Shown here piece by piece: positions 44,901-53,141 of a stretch of DNA of 64,000 nucleotides. The stretch is from Mycoplana azooxidifex (GTDB taxonomy: Bacteria > Pseudomonadota > Alphaproteobacteria > Rhizobiales > Rhizobiaceae): NCBI RefSeq assembly GCF_014196765.1, contig NZ_JACIEE010000003.1, positions 1-64,000 of the forward strand, given 5' to 3'. Under the pieces are notes generated by a model. That model did no database searches. It was not told where the DNA came from and saw nothing but the letters and a program-made list of their open reading frames with translations. The position numbers and the translations under genes were made by a program. Position 1 is the stretch's first letter. Each line of letters opens with the position of its first letter.

Positions 44901-45788
44901 GGCGTAGCGGCGATCGTCCGGCATGACGCTGCGGCCGAGCGCTTCGACGGCCTGGCCCATCGCGTGCAGCTTGTCTTCCAGGCCGCGCAAAGCGGGCGTG
45001 GGGCTGACGGACTGGATCTGCGTCTTCAGTTCCTCGAGCCGGTAGGCCAGGGCGAGCAGTTCGTCGTCGCGGCTCTGGTCGGCGGCGGCGAGCTTCTCCT
45101 CGACGCCGCTCCAGCGGGTTTCCATGCGGCGCACGGAATCCTCGCGGGCAAGGCCGTCGAGGACCGAGCGCAATTCGTCGAACTCGACCCGGAGGCCGTC
45201 TGTGTCCGAGCGGCCCGACTGGAGGCCGAGCTGGCTGATACCGTGCGCCAGCCGCTGCAGGTCGCCGCGGATGTCGTCGTCGTGGCCGCGGACCTCTGCG
45301 GCCTGGCGGATAGCCCGCATCTCGCCGCGCAGTACGTCCATCTCGCGACCGAGACCTTCGGCGATGTCGCGCTTGAGATCCTGCCGCAAGCCGACGAGCG
45401 CCTGGGCGATCTCCCGGGCGGCAAAATCCGGCGCGGGATGATCCGGCCCGCTGCGCGCGGCGGATTGATGCGTGGGGACGGCGGTGTCAAAGGCGTGCGG
45501 CACGCGTTCGCTACGGGTTGCGGCGCGCTCGCGCACGGTCTCGATCGCGCGCTGGCGCTGCATGATCTCGCCGACCGGATCGTCGCGCAAGACGCCGGTT
45601 CGAGCCATATCGGGGCGGGCCGGATCGGGGCGCGCTGGCTCTGCTCGTCCGTGGGCGCCGTCGCGGCCACGTTCGCGGTTGCCCATCAGGCCTTCTATCC
45701 GGGCCTCGAGGCCCTCGATCGTGCGGTTGAGTGCATCGAACGACGACCTGTCGCCAAAACGTGGAGGATTTGCTCGCGATCCGCTCAT
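41955..45788 (-). CDS. podJ: polar organelle development / localization factor PodJ
   Basis: A 1277-residue polarity factor. The N-terminus MSGSRANPPRFGDRSSFDALNRTIEGLEARIEGL is the PodJ signature. Residues up to about 640 are coiled coil in the cytoplasm, and an acidic, Pro-rich stretch follows. One membrane helix lies near 815-835 (PILMAVGAILLAIMSYPLVDTLV). In the periplasm there are Sel1-like TPR repeats (about 1010-1180: GARFTDGRGVAIDMAEAAKWYRMSADRGF and so on) and a C-terminal peptidoglycan-binding domain (about 1215-1265: NIQAILNNNGFNAGTPDGAMGPKTVEAVKAFQKSVG). It organises a cell pole for asymmetric growth in Caulobacter and rhizobia. GAGGCG precedes the start. Confidence 0.93.
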   Translation of the reverse strand: MSGSRANPPRFGDRSSFDALNRTIEGLEARIEGLMGNRERGRDGAHGRAEPARPDPARPDMARTGVLRDDPVGEIMQRQRAIETVRERAATRSERVPHAFDTAVPTHQSAARSGPDHPAPDFAAREIAQALVGLRQDLKRDIAEGLGREMDVLRGEMRAIRQAAEVRGHDDDIRGDLQRLAHGISQLGLQSGRSDTDGLRVEFDELRSVLDGLAREDSVRRMETRWSGVEEKLAAADQSRDDELLALAYRLEELKTQIQSVSPTPALRGLEDKLHAMGQAVEALGRSVMPDDRRYASQFEGLDLRLDEISRAIAAGARVPGSVADTAMLQRLEGRIADLAGQLDTISHRPSPEQGLGQRLETLAYRIEEMANEKAAIRLEERLDQLSSMIEQSQRAPAAGADLAGHLTDISRKIDALDQGAVNDVLAERLDLLARRIEDLDVPSAAPMSGERFSSIEGRLQAIADRLDRTSAAPAGDNAVLQSLEAQIAHLSTLISAPQATSSAALPADFDNRMATIEDYMATNDEYIIEAARQAADAVMQAYQRAETGGASSSDMAAISALAEDLRTLEDMMRSSEERTARTFDALHDTLVQIAGRLEQLDAPRDGYRADEHQASPATPRAAAMAFHDDEYPFVDDGFDAGPEDFGQRTVTADAEASGFADEAAVEGEEGSQLVVAEVAGTATVEKKAKGGLISGLARRFAPARKEVPAAPVERQHIDPAPSLDPGDEIAPEVANQLLEPGSGAPDVRKILERVRANQAADGRGKPSDAGKSDFIAAARRAARMAAEESDTISRLAPEKKASGSGAAASAFGRHRRPILMAVGAILLAIMSYPLVDTLVRGDEAPSTAPVEQARMAAPVAGTPVANEAVAPQEAASPAPVESAPAPVQSAQVEVIEGDDALPDGVTAPADDIPTPTVEDTGMDTGDPVLAITGAQQLTRPADAAAETGGFEPIVTNESMEGVEDVPVTDESTTESVVGAGDPDQDVTEAITVPTAIEPASLAKSAGEGDSLALFELGARFTDGRGVAIDMAEAAKWYRMSADRGFAPAQYRLGSLYEKGQGVERDLGTARGLYEQAARQGNASASHNLAVLLATGGGKAPDYAAAAEWFKKAAELGVRDSQFNLAILYARGNGVKQDLEESYKWFAIAAREGDRDAAEKRDEVANAMKPEQLASAKAKLELWKQQPLDDKANSTDLPDEWVGKGTKTASVDMKKAIRNIQAILNNNGFNAGTPDGAMGPKTVEAVKAFQKSVGQSETGKIDDRLINELLKRNKQQG

Positions 45789-46261
45789 GTTCTTCGCCTC
45801 GCTTGGGAGCCCGTCGGCTCGCCGGGAGAACCCGCCCCACGCCTGCCGCTCATGCGGCGTGACGCCCTGTTGCTGCATTGAACCGGCAAGACGCGCGCCG
45901 GCATGTTCGATGTCCACGTGCAGACCGGGAACGCGCCGATGCGGCGCATCTCCTCCGGCCCTGACGAAACGAATGGCAGGCGAAAAAGTGGAAAGATGAG
46001 ACTATTTCGTGAACTGCCCTCAGGCGCCACAATTCACGCAACATGGTAAACAAGCCGTTAACCGGCGCAAACTTTTTAACGATTTGCTCATACAGCGGCA
46101 AAGCGGGTGCGAGGCTGGCGCTCTTGCGTGATCGGTCAAGGACGGGCCGGGGAAAATCAAGTGAGTGACAATTTTTGACGTTTACGCAAACGTCAAAGTT
46201 TCATAGTATCCTCATCAATGACTGGACGTTCGTCCATCGAGAAGGCGAGGAACTCGAGACT
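45789..46261. other. 473-bp divergent promoter region, podJ / fad operon
   Basis: No gene is supported. It must carry the promoters of podJ (minus) and of the fad operon (plus). A long palindrome near 46174 is described separately. An AT-rich segment with TTAACCGGCGCAAACTTTTTAACG (about 46056-46079) has TTAA repeats like those bound by CtrA (TTAA-N7-TTAA), and here the spacing between TTAAC and TTTAAC is close to that. Confidence 0.5.
46174..46197. promoter_or_regulatory. 24-bp palindromic operator upstream of the fad operon
   Basis: TTTGACGTTT, a 4-bp ACGC spacer and AAACGTCAAA form a perfect inverted repeat with 10-bp arms, 65 bp before the acyl-CoA dehydrogenase ATG. The shape recalls operators of the LiuR (MerR) or PsrA/FadP (TetR) regulators of fatty-acid and branched-chain degradation. 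Which one binds is not determined. Confidence 0.65.
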
Positions 46262-48058
46262 ATGCCCATCTACAAGGCCCCCGTGAACGAAACCCTGTTC
46301 GTGCTGAACGACGTGCTGGGACTGGAGCGCTACAACAACTTGCCGGGCTTTGCCGATGCCACGCCGGACATGGTCGAGGCGATCGCGGGCGAAGCGGCAA
46401 GGCTTTCGGAGGAGGTGCTATTTCCCGTCAACCTTTCCGGGGACCAGGAAGGCTGCAAGCGCGGCGAGGACGGTTCGGTCGGCGTGCCGAAGGGCTTCAA
46501 GGCTGCGTTCGACCTCTATCGCGAGGGCGGCTGGCTCGGGCTCGCCGTACCCGAGGAATTCGGCGGACAGGGACTGCCCTACGTGCTGCACACCGCCGTC
46601 GGCGAATACATGTCGTCCGCCAACATGTCTCTGATGATGTACCCGGGACTGACCCAGGGCGCGATCGCGGCGATCCTGGTGCACGGTTCGGATGCCCAGA
46701 AGAAGGCCTACCTGCCGAAGATGGTGGCAGGCACATGGACCGGCACGATGAACCTGACCGAGCCGCATTGCGGCACCGACCTCGGCCTGCTGCGCACCAA
46801 GGCGGTGCCGCAGGCCGATGGCTCCTACAAAATCTCCGGCCAGAAGATCTTCATCTCCGCCGGCGAGCACGACATGGCGGAAAACATCGTCCACCTGGTG
46901 CTGGCCCGCATCGAGGGCGCGCCGGAGGGCACCAAGGGTATTTCGCTCTTCATCGTTCCAAAATTCCTGCCGGACGCGAATGGCGAACCGGGCGAACGCA
47001 ACGGCGTTTCCTGCGGCGCGATCGAGCACAAGATGGGCATCCACGGCAACGCCACTTGCGTGATGAACTACGACGAGGCGACCGGCTTTCTCATCGGCAC
47101 GGAGAACAAGGGCCTGAACGCCATGTTCGTGATGATGAACGAGGCGCGCCTCGGCGTCGGCCTGCAGGGGCTCGCCGTTGCCGAGGCCGCCTACCAGAAC
47201 GCCGCCAACTATGCGCGCGAGCGCATCCAGGGCCGGTCGCTCTCCGGACCAAAAGCGCCCGACCAGCGCGCCGACCCGATCATCGTCCATCCCGACATCC
47301 GCCGGGCGCTCCTGACCATCAAGGCCTGGAACGAGGGCGGGCGCGCCTTCCTGCTGTGGACGGCGCTGCAATCCGACATCGCCCATCGTGCCAGCGAGGA
47401 AAAGGAGCGACAGGCGGCCGACGACCTGCTCGGACTGGCAACGCCCATCCTGAAGGGCGTGCTCACCGACAAGGGCTTCGACCATGCAGTGATGGCGCAG
47501 CAGGTCTATGGCGGCCACGGCTATATCGAGGAGCACGGCATGAGCCAGTTCGTGCGCGACGCCCGTATCGCCATGATCTACGAGGGCGCGAACGGCATCC
47601 AGGCGCTCGACCTCGTCGGCCGCAAGCTCGGCATGAACGGCGGTCGCGCGGTGATGGCGCTGTTCAAGGAGATCGGCGACTTCTGCGAGGAAAACCGCAA
47701 TGACGAGAGCCTGTCCTTCTTCACCAAGCACCTGAAGAAGGGGCTGGGCGACCTGCAGGCCTCGACCATGTGGTTCATGCAGCACGCGATGGCCAAGCCG
47801 GACAACGCCGGCGCCGGCTCGACCGACTACATGCACCTGTTCGGCCTCGTCGTGGTCGGCTACATGTGGGCGCGCATGGCCAAGGCCGCCCAGGCCGGGC
47901 TTGCGGCAGGGGCCGGCGAGCGCGAGGAATTCCTGCGCAACAAGCTGATTACCGGCCGCTTCTACATGGAGCGGATCATGCCGGAGACGGCGCTGCGCAA
48001 GGCGCGGATCGAGAGCGGCGCCGAGACGATGATGGCGATGGCCGCAGCGGCGTTTTGA
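46262..48058 (+). CDS. acyl-CoA dehydrogenase with C-terminal extension (FadE/DmdC-like)
   Basis: A 598-residue flavoprotein that makes the first double bond of beta-oxidation (acyl-CoA to trans-2-enoyl-CoA). The N-terminus [19 protein letters not shown] is typical of the long DmdC/FadE-like group. Core motifs are [21 protein letters not shown]-like ([17 protein letters not shown]), and the catalytic Glu in [19 protein letters not shown]. About 130 C-terminal residues form the group's extra helical domain. It is first in an operon with thiolase and fadB, so it supplies the substrate for FadB. Confidence 0.94.
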   Translation: MPIYKAPVNETLFVLNDVLGLERYNNLPGFADATPDMVEAIAGEAARLSEEVLFPVNLSGDQEGCKRGEDGSVGVPKGFKAAFDLYREGGWLGLAVPEEFGGQGLPYVLHTAVGEYMSSANMSLMMYPGLTQGAIAAILVHGSDAQKKAYLPKMVAGTWTGTMNLTEPHCGTDLGLLRTKAVPQADGSYKISGQKIFISAGEHDMAENIVHLVLARIEGAPEGTKGISLFIVPKFLPDANGEPGERNGVSCGAIEHKMGIHGNATCVMNYDEATGFLIGTENKGLNAMFVMMNEARLGVGLQGLAVAEAAYQNAANYARERIQGRSLSGPKAPDQRADPIIVHPDIRRALLTIKAWNEGGRAFLLWTALQSDIAHRASEEKERQAADDLLGLATPILKGVLTDKGFDHAVMAQQVYGGHGYIEEHGMSQFVRDARIAMIYEGANGIQALDLVGRKLGMNGGRAVMALFKEIGDFCEENRNDESLSFFTKHLKKGLGDLQASTMWFMQHAMAKPDNAGAGSTDYMHLFGLVVVGYMWARMAKAAQAGLAAGAGEREEFLRNKLITGRFYMERIMPETALRKARIESGAETMMAMAAAAF

Positions 48059-48063
48059 TATTG

Positions 48064-48174
48064 CCTCTTCTCCCCGGCGGGGAGAAGGTGGCCCGAAGGG
48101 CCGGATGAGGGGGCTGCCGGCGCCCCTCATCGCCTCGCATTCGCTCGGCACTTTTCCCCGCTGGGGAGAAGAGG
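48064..48174. repeat. palindromic intergenic repeat in the fad operon, copy 1
   Basis: The ends CCTCTTCTCCCC and GGGGAGAAGAGG are perfect inverted repeats around smaller stems (TCTCCCC/GGGGAGA, GGCCC/GGGCC, GATGAGGGG/CCCCTCATC). Part of it, in the opposite orientation, reappears at 49455. This is a high-copy type of rhizobial palindromic repeat. Confidence 0.65.
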
Positions 48175-48239
48175 AAGATCGCGAGCAGCATTGACGATGC
48201 ATTTTCGGCGCTTCTGCGCCGCCAGGGAGAAGAGACCAC

Positions 48240-49448
48240 ATGACCGACGTCTTCATCTACGATCACGTGCGCACCCCGCGCGGGCGCGGAAAGAAGGACG
48301 GAGCGCTGCACGAGGTGCCCTCCGTCCGCCTCGCCGCCAGGGTGCTGGAAGCGATCCGCGACCGCAACGGGCTGGACACCGAGAAGGTCGACGACATCAT
48401 CATGGGCTGCGTCGATCCGGTGATGGACGCCGGCGCCGTCATCCCCAAGGCCGCCGCCTTCGAGGCCGGCTATTCGACCAAGGCACCCGGCATGCAGATC
48501 TCGCGCTTCTGCGCCTCCGGCCTCGATGCCGTCAACTTCGGCGCCGGCAAGATCGCGCAGGGCGCCGACGACATCGTCATCGCCGGCGGGGTGGAGAGCA
48601 TGTCGCGCGTCGGCATGGGCATGTCCGGCGGCGCCTGGTACATGGACCCATCGGTGAACTTCCCCGCCTACTTCATGCCGCAGGGCGTCTCCGCCGACCT
48701 GATCGCCACCAAATACGGTTTTTCGCGTGACGACGTCGACGCCTACGCGGTGGAGAGCCAGAAGCGCGCGGCCAACGCCTGGGAGAAGGGCTACTTCAAG
48801 GGGTCCGTCATCCCGGTGAAGGACATCAACGGGCTGACGATCCTCGACCGCGACGAGGCGATGCGGCCGGGCACCGACATGCAGGCGCTTGCTTCGCTCA
48901 ATCCCTCCTTCCAGATGCCGGGCGAGATGGGCGGCTTCGAGGCCGTCGCGATCCAGGCGCACCCCGAGATCGAGGCGATCAGCTACGTCCACCATGCCGG
49001 CAATTCTTCCGGCATCGTCGACGGCGCCGCTGCCGTGCTCGTCGGCTCGAAGGAGGGCGGCGCGATCCTCGGCCAGAAGCCGCGCGCCCGCATCAAGGCC
49101 TTCGCCAATATCGGGTCCGACCCGGCGCTGATGCTGACGGGGCCGGTCGACGTGACCGAGAAGCTGCTGAAGCGCGCCGGCATGACGCTTGCCGACATCG
49201 ACCTGTTCGAGCTGAACGAAGCCTTCGCCGCCGTCGTGCTGCGCTACTGCCAAGCCTTCGAGATCGGCCACGACAGGATCAACGTCAACGGCGGGGCGAT
49301 CGCCATGGGCCATCCGCTGGGTGCCACCGGCGCGATGATCCTCGGCACCGTACTGGACGAGTTGGAGCGGCGCGACCTCAACACCGCGCTGGTGACGCTC
49401 TGCATCGGCGCCGGCATGGGCACGGCGACGATCATCGAAAGGGTGTGA
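48240..49448 (+). CDS. fadA: acetyl-CoA C-acyltransferase (thiolase)
   Basis: A 402-residue thiolase that cleaves 3-ketoacyl-CoA with CoA to acetyl-CoA and a shortened acyl-CoA. The acyl-accepting Cys is in [12 protein letters not shown], the catalytic His is in [15 protein letters not shown], and the second Cys is in [15 protein letters not shown]. The last motif is thiolase signature 3. It sits between the acyl-CoA dehydrogenase and fadB genes, giving a full beta-oxidation set. Confidence 0.95.
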   Translation: MTDVFIYDHVRTPRGRGKKDGALHEVPSVRLAARVLEAIRDRNGLDTEKVDDIIMGCVDPVMDAGAVIPKAAAFEAGYSTKAPGMQISRFCASGLDAVNFGAGKIAQGADDIVIAGGVESMSRVGMGMSGGAWYMDPSVNFPAYFMPQGVSADLIATKYGFSRDDVDAYAVESQKRAANAWEKGYFKGSVIPVKDINGLTILDRDEAMRPGTDMQALASLNPSFQMPGEMGGFEAVAIQAHPEIEAISYVHHAGNSSGIVDGAAAVLVGSKEGGAILGQKPRARIKAFANIGSDPALMLTGPVDVTEKLLKRAGMTLADIDLFELNEAFAAVVLRYCQAFEIGHDRINVNGGAIAMGHPLGATGAMILGTVLDELERRDLNTALVTLCIGAGMGTATIIERV

Positions 49449-49454
49449 GGGACG

Positions 49455-49585
49455 CCCCCTCATCCGCCCTTCGGGCACCTTCTCCCCGGTGGGTAAGTGG
49501 GAGCGGGCAGCAACGGCGCCGTTCCCCCTCGCCCCTCGGGGAGAGGGTCGCCGAGCGAAGCGGAGGCGGGGTGAGGGCCCAGCCC
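49455..49585. repeat. palindromic intergenic repeat in the fad operon, copy 2
   Basis: CCCCCTCATCCGCCCTTCGG and the following CACCTTCTCCCCGGTGGG are the reverse complement of the core of copy 1 with small differences. A second part (CTCGCCCCTCGGGGAGAGGG) follows and folds on itself. It fills most of the 171-bp gap between fadA and fadB. Confidence 0.6.
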
Positions 49586-49619
49586 CAACGGAAGAATTCA
49601 AGGGAAGAGGAATCCCGCA

Positions 49620-51830
49620 ATGACCGACTACAAAAACTTCAAGATCGAAACCGACGCCGACGGCATTGCGCTCGTCACCTGGGACATGCCGGGCAAGTCG
49701 ATGAACGTGCTGACCGCCGAGGTGATGGACGAGCTCGACGCGATCATCGACGCGACCGTCGCGGATGCCGCCGTCAAGGGCGTGGTCTTCACGTCGGGCA
49801 AGTCGTCCTTCTCCGGCGGCGCCGACCTTTCGATGATCAAGTCGATGTTTACCCTTCAGGCCGAGGAAAAGGCAAAGGATCCGGCGCAGGCCGTCGAGAA
49901 GCTGTTTGCACTGACCGGGCGGATGAGCGGCCTTTACCGCAAGCTCGAGACCTGCGGCAAGCCCTGGGTCTCGGCGATCAACGGCACCTGCATGGGCGGC
50001 GCGTTCGAACTGTCGCTCGCCTGCCACGGCCGCGTCGCGTCGAATGCGAAGTCAGTCAAGATCGCCCTTCCCGAGGTGAAGGTCGGCATCTTCCCCGGCG
50101 CCGGCGGCACCCAGCGCGTGCCGCGGCTTGCAAATGCGCAGGACGCATTGCAGATGATGACCACCGGCTCGTCGCTGACCGGCGCACGCGCCAAGGCGAT
50201 GGGCCTCGTCCATCAGGTGGTCGCTCCGGACGAGCTGATCCCGGCCGCCAAGCAGATGATCAAGGACGGGCTGAAGCCCATCGCACCCTGGGACGAGAAG
50301 GGCTTCAAGGCTCCGGGCGGCGGCATCTGGACCCCGGCTTCTGCCCAGCTCTGGCCGGCAGCGCCGGCGATCCTGCGGCGCGAGACCGCCGGCAACTATC
50401 CGGGAGCACTCGCAATCCTCAAGTGCGTCTATGAGGGCCTGCAGGTGCCGTTCGACACGGCGCTGAAGATCGAGCAGCGCTACTTCACCCATATCCTGCA
50501 GACCACCGAGGCCTTCTCGATGATCCGCTCGCTGTTCATCTCCATGCAGGAGTTGGGCAAGGGCGCGCGGCGGCCGGCGGGCGTGCCGAAGACCGAATTC
50601 AAGAAGGTCGGGATCGTCGGCGCGGGCTTCATGGGCGCCTCGATCGGCTATGTCACCGCGGCCGCCGGCATCCCGGTGGTCCTGATCGACCGCGACCAGG
50701 AGGCGGCCGACAAGGGCAAGTCCGTCTGCGAGGGCCTGACGTCCGGCAGCGTCGCCAAGGGCCGGATGAGCAAGGAGGAAGGCGAAAGGCTTCTGTCGCT
50801 GATCACGCCGACAGCCGACTACGCGGCCCTTTCCGACGCCGACCTCGTCATCGAGGCGGTGTTCGAGGACCGCGACGTCAAGAAGGCCGTCGCCGAGAAG
50901 ATCGAGGCCGTGCTGCCGGAAGGAGCGATCTTCGCCTCCAACACCTCGACGCTGCCGATCACCGGGCTTGCGAAAAACACGAAGCGCCCGGCCCAATTCA
51001 TCGGCATCCACTTCTTCTCCCCGGTCGAAAAGATGATGCTGACGGAGGTGATCCTCGGCAAGGAGACGGGCGACAAGGCGCTGGCCACGGCCCTGGACTA
51101 TGTCGCGGCGATCAGGAAGACGCCGATCGTCGTCAACGACACGCGCGGCTTCTACGTCAACCGCTGCGTCTTCCGCTACATCGGCGAGGCCTACGACATG
51201 CTGGTCGAGGGCGTGCCGGCGGCCATGATCGAGAATGCGGCGAAGATGGCCGGCATGCCGGTCGGTCCGCTCTCGCTCAACGACGAAGTTGCCGTCGACC
51301 TCTCCTACAAGATCTTCAAGGCCGCGATCGCTGACCTCGGTCCGCAATCCGTCGATCCACGCCACATGGAGCTGGTGACCAAGATGGTCGAGGACGGTCG
51401 CCTCGGCCGCAAGGCCGGCAAGGGCTTCTACGACTATCCGCCGAAGCCGCAGAAGAAGAAGCTGTGGCCCGGCCTGAAGGCGCTCTATCCGCAGCAGAAG
51501 CCGGAAGAGGTCGACGTGAAGGTGCTGAAGGAGCGCCTGCTCGTGACCATTGCGCTAGAGGCGGCGCGCACCGTGGAGGAAGGCATCGTCACCGATCCGC
51601 GCGAGGCCGATGTCGGCTCGATCCTCGGCTTCGGCTTCGCCCCCTATACCGGCGGCACGCTGTCCTACATCGACGGCATGGGTGTGGCGACATTCGTGGA
51701 CCTGTGCGAGAAGCTCGCTGCGAAATACGGCGACCACTTCAAGCCGACGCCGCTGCTGCTCGACATGGCCGCCAAGGGCGAGACCTTCTACGGCCGCTTC
51801 GACCCCTATGCGAAGAGGGAGGCGGCCTGA
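49620..51830 (+). CDS. fadB: fatty acid oxidation multifunctional enzyme (enoyl-CoA hydratase / 3-hydroxyacyl-CoA dehydrogenase)
   Basis: A 736-residue two-part enzyme. The N-terminal crotonase domain (about 1-230) has the oxyanion-hole segment SGKSSFSGGADLSMIK and PEVKVGIFPGAGGTQRV with the catalytic Glu. The 3-hydroxyacyl-CoA dehydrogenase part starts near 320 with the NAD motif VGIVGAGFMGASIGYVTAAAG, followed by IGIHFFSPVEKMMLTEVI (catalytic His) and NDTRGFYVNRC. It hydrates enoyl-CoA and oxidises the product. The terminal Ala-Ala and stop lie inside a hairpin. Confidence 0.96.
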   Translation: MTDYKNFKIETDADGIALVTWDMPGKSMNVLTAEVMDELDAIIDATVADAAVKGVVFTSGKSSFSGGADLSMIKSMFTLQAEEKAKDPAQAVEKLFALTGRMSGLYRKLETCGKPWVSAINGTCMGGAFELSLACHGRVASNAKSVKIALPEVKVGIFPGAGGTQRVPRLANAQDALQMMTTGSSLTGARAKAMGLVHQVVAPDELIPAAKQMIKDGLKPIAPWDEKGFKAPGGGIWTPASAQLWPAAPAILRRETAGNYPGALAILKCVYEGLQVPFDTALKIEQRYFTHILQTTEAFSMIRSLFISMQELGKGARRPAGVPKTEFKKVGIVGAGFMGASIGYVTAAAGIPVVLIDRDQEAADKGKSVCEGLTSGSVAKGRMSKEEGERLLSLITPTADYAALSDADLVIEAVFEDRDVKKAVAEKIEAVLPEGAIFASNTSTLPITGLAKNTKRPAQFIGIHFFSPVEKMMLTEVILGKETGDKALATALDYVAAIRKTPIVVNDTRGFYVNRCVFRYIGEAYDMLVEGVPAAMIENAAKMAGMPVGPLSLNDEVAVDLSYKIFKAAIADLGPQSVDPRHMELVTKMVEDGRLGRKAGKGFYDYPPKPQKKKLWPGLKALYPQQKPEEVDVKVLKERLLVTIALEAARTVEEGIVTDPREADVGSILGFGFAPYTGGTLSYIDGMGVATFVDLCEKLAAKYGDHFKPTPLLLDMAAKGETFYGRFDPYAKREAA

Positions 51831-51839
51831 GGCCGCCTC
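51819..51839. terminator. hairpin over the fadB stop codon
   Basis: GAGGCGGCC-TGA-GGCCGCCTC is a perfect 9-bp stem whose loop is the stop codon itself. It lies between convergent genes and is symmetric, so it could serve both as a transcript end. No T-tract follows. Confidence 0.45.
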
Positions 51840-51860
51840 CGCGCATCTGTTGCCTGCCGC

Positions 51861-52937
51861 TCAGAGCCGCGCCTCGAGGATGAGGTTGAAGGGCGTCTGC
51901 ATCGCCCGCCGGAAGCGGGTGAAGCCGGCCTTGCGGAAGACGTCGGCCAGCCGCGCCTGCCCCGCCTGCGCGCCCAGCACCATGTGCCCGCCGTCGGAGA
52001 TGGCGTGCGCGCAGCAGATCGTCGTAGAGGCGGCGTAGTACATCCGTGCCACCGGCGAGACGTTGTCCTCGACGCGATCATTGGCGAAGGGCTCCACCAG
52101 CATCACGGTGCCATCCGGTGCCAGCGCACCTGCCGCGTGCCTTGCCGCAGCCACCGGGTCGCCCATGTCGTGCAGGCAGTCGAAGAAGCAGATCAGGTCG
52201 TAGCCGGTTCCCGGATAGTCTCCCGCCCGGGCGGTCGAAAAGCTTGTCCGCTCCGCCACGCCGGCCTCGGCTGCAACCGTCTCGGCCTCGGCTACGGACC
52301 GCTCGTGGTTATCGAAGCCGAAGAACCGCGACCTCGGAAAGGCCTTGGCCATCAGCACGGTCGAATGCCCGTGGCCGCAGCCGACGTCCGCTACCAGGCC
52401 TCCGGCACTCAGCTTGTCGACCACGCCGTCGAGCGCCGGCAGCCACTCGGGGACCAGGCTTGCCGCATAGGCATTGCGGTAGAGGGCGGCGACGCCGCAG
52501 AAGAGCCGCCCGTCATGGTCTCCCCAGGGGATGCCGCTGCCGGTGCGGAAGGCTTCGATCGCCTTTTCCTCGTCCGCCCACATCGAGGCCGGCACGGCCC
52601 ACGCACCGGGAATGAACACGGGGCTATCTTCATTGGCGAGCACGAGCGCCTGCTCGGGCGTCAGCTCGAATGTATTGCTGTTGGCGTGATGGTCGACATA
52701 GCCGCCGGCCACCTGGGAACCGAGCCATTCGCGCACATAGCGCTCGGCGCAGCCGGCGCGGCTGGCCAGTTCCCATGACGTCAGCGGTCCCGCTGCGGCC
52801 ATGGCCCGGTAGAGCCCCAGCCGGTTGCCGAGGCTGACCATGACGCCGCCGTAGCCGGCGGAAAGGTCGCCGATCGCGCGTGAAATCAAGGCGTCGAGCT
52901 TGGCGGTATCGATTGTCTGGTTTCGGACGTGGTCCAC
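51861..52937 (-). CDS. class I methyltransferase with N-terminal winged helix (Rv2258c-like)
   Basis: A 358-residue protein. The N-terminal domain (about 1-110: LISRAIGDLSAGYGGVMVSLGNRLGLYRAMAAAGPLTSWELASRAGCAERYVREWL) is the winged-helix/dimerisation type of Rv2258c-like and O-methyltransferases. The methyltransferase domain has motif I GLVADVGCGHGHSTVLMAKAFP and CFFDCLHDMGDP. The GTG at 52937 (VDHVRNQTID) has AGAGGA about 9 nt upstream; longer starts add unrelated residues. It diverges from an AraC-type regulator that may control it. Substrate unknown. Confidence 0.85.
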   Translation of the reverse strand: MDHVRNQTIDTAKLDALISRAIGDLSAGYGGVMVSLGNRLGLYRAMAAAGPLTSWELASRAGCAERYVREWLGSQVAGGYVDHHANSNTFELTPEQALVLANEDSPVFIPGAWAVPASMWADEEKAIEAFRTGSGIPWGDHDGRLFCGVAALYRNAYAASLVPEWLPALDGVVDKLSAGGLVADVGCGHGHSTVLMAKAFPRSRFFGFDNHERSVAEAETVAAEAGVAERTSFSTARAGDYPGTGYDLICFFDCLHDMGDPVAAARHAAGALAPDGTVMLVEPFANDRVEDNVSPVARMYYAASTTICCAHAISDGGHMVLGAQAGQARLADVFRKAGFTRFRRAMQTPFNLILEARL

Positions 52938-53141
52938 GTTTCGGTTCCTCTTCTCTTCGACAAGACCCGTCTGGAGGGTCGAGAGGATGATCGCAGGTGC
53001 CGGCCGCCGGCGGCAGAGCGGGATTGTCCAGAACCGGGTCATTCGTGCCACCGGGCGACGTGCCGGGCCGACGCAACCCATCGTCATGGCCGGTGCTGCC
53101 ATGCTAGGTTGATCCCTGCTCCAACCATGACGGAGTTCCAA

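Noticed and set aside
43638-45881. 747-codon open frame on the plus strand
   Set aside because: It is antisense to podJ, whose domains are clear; the composition is that of a shadow frame in high-GC DNA.
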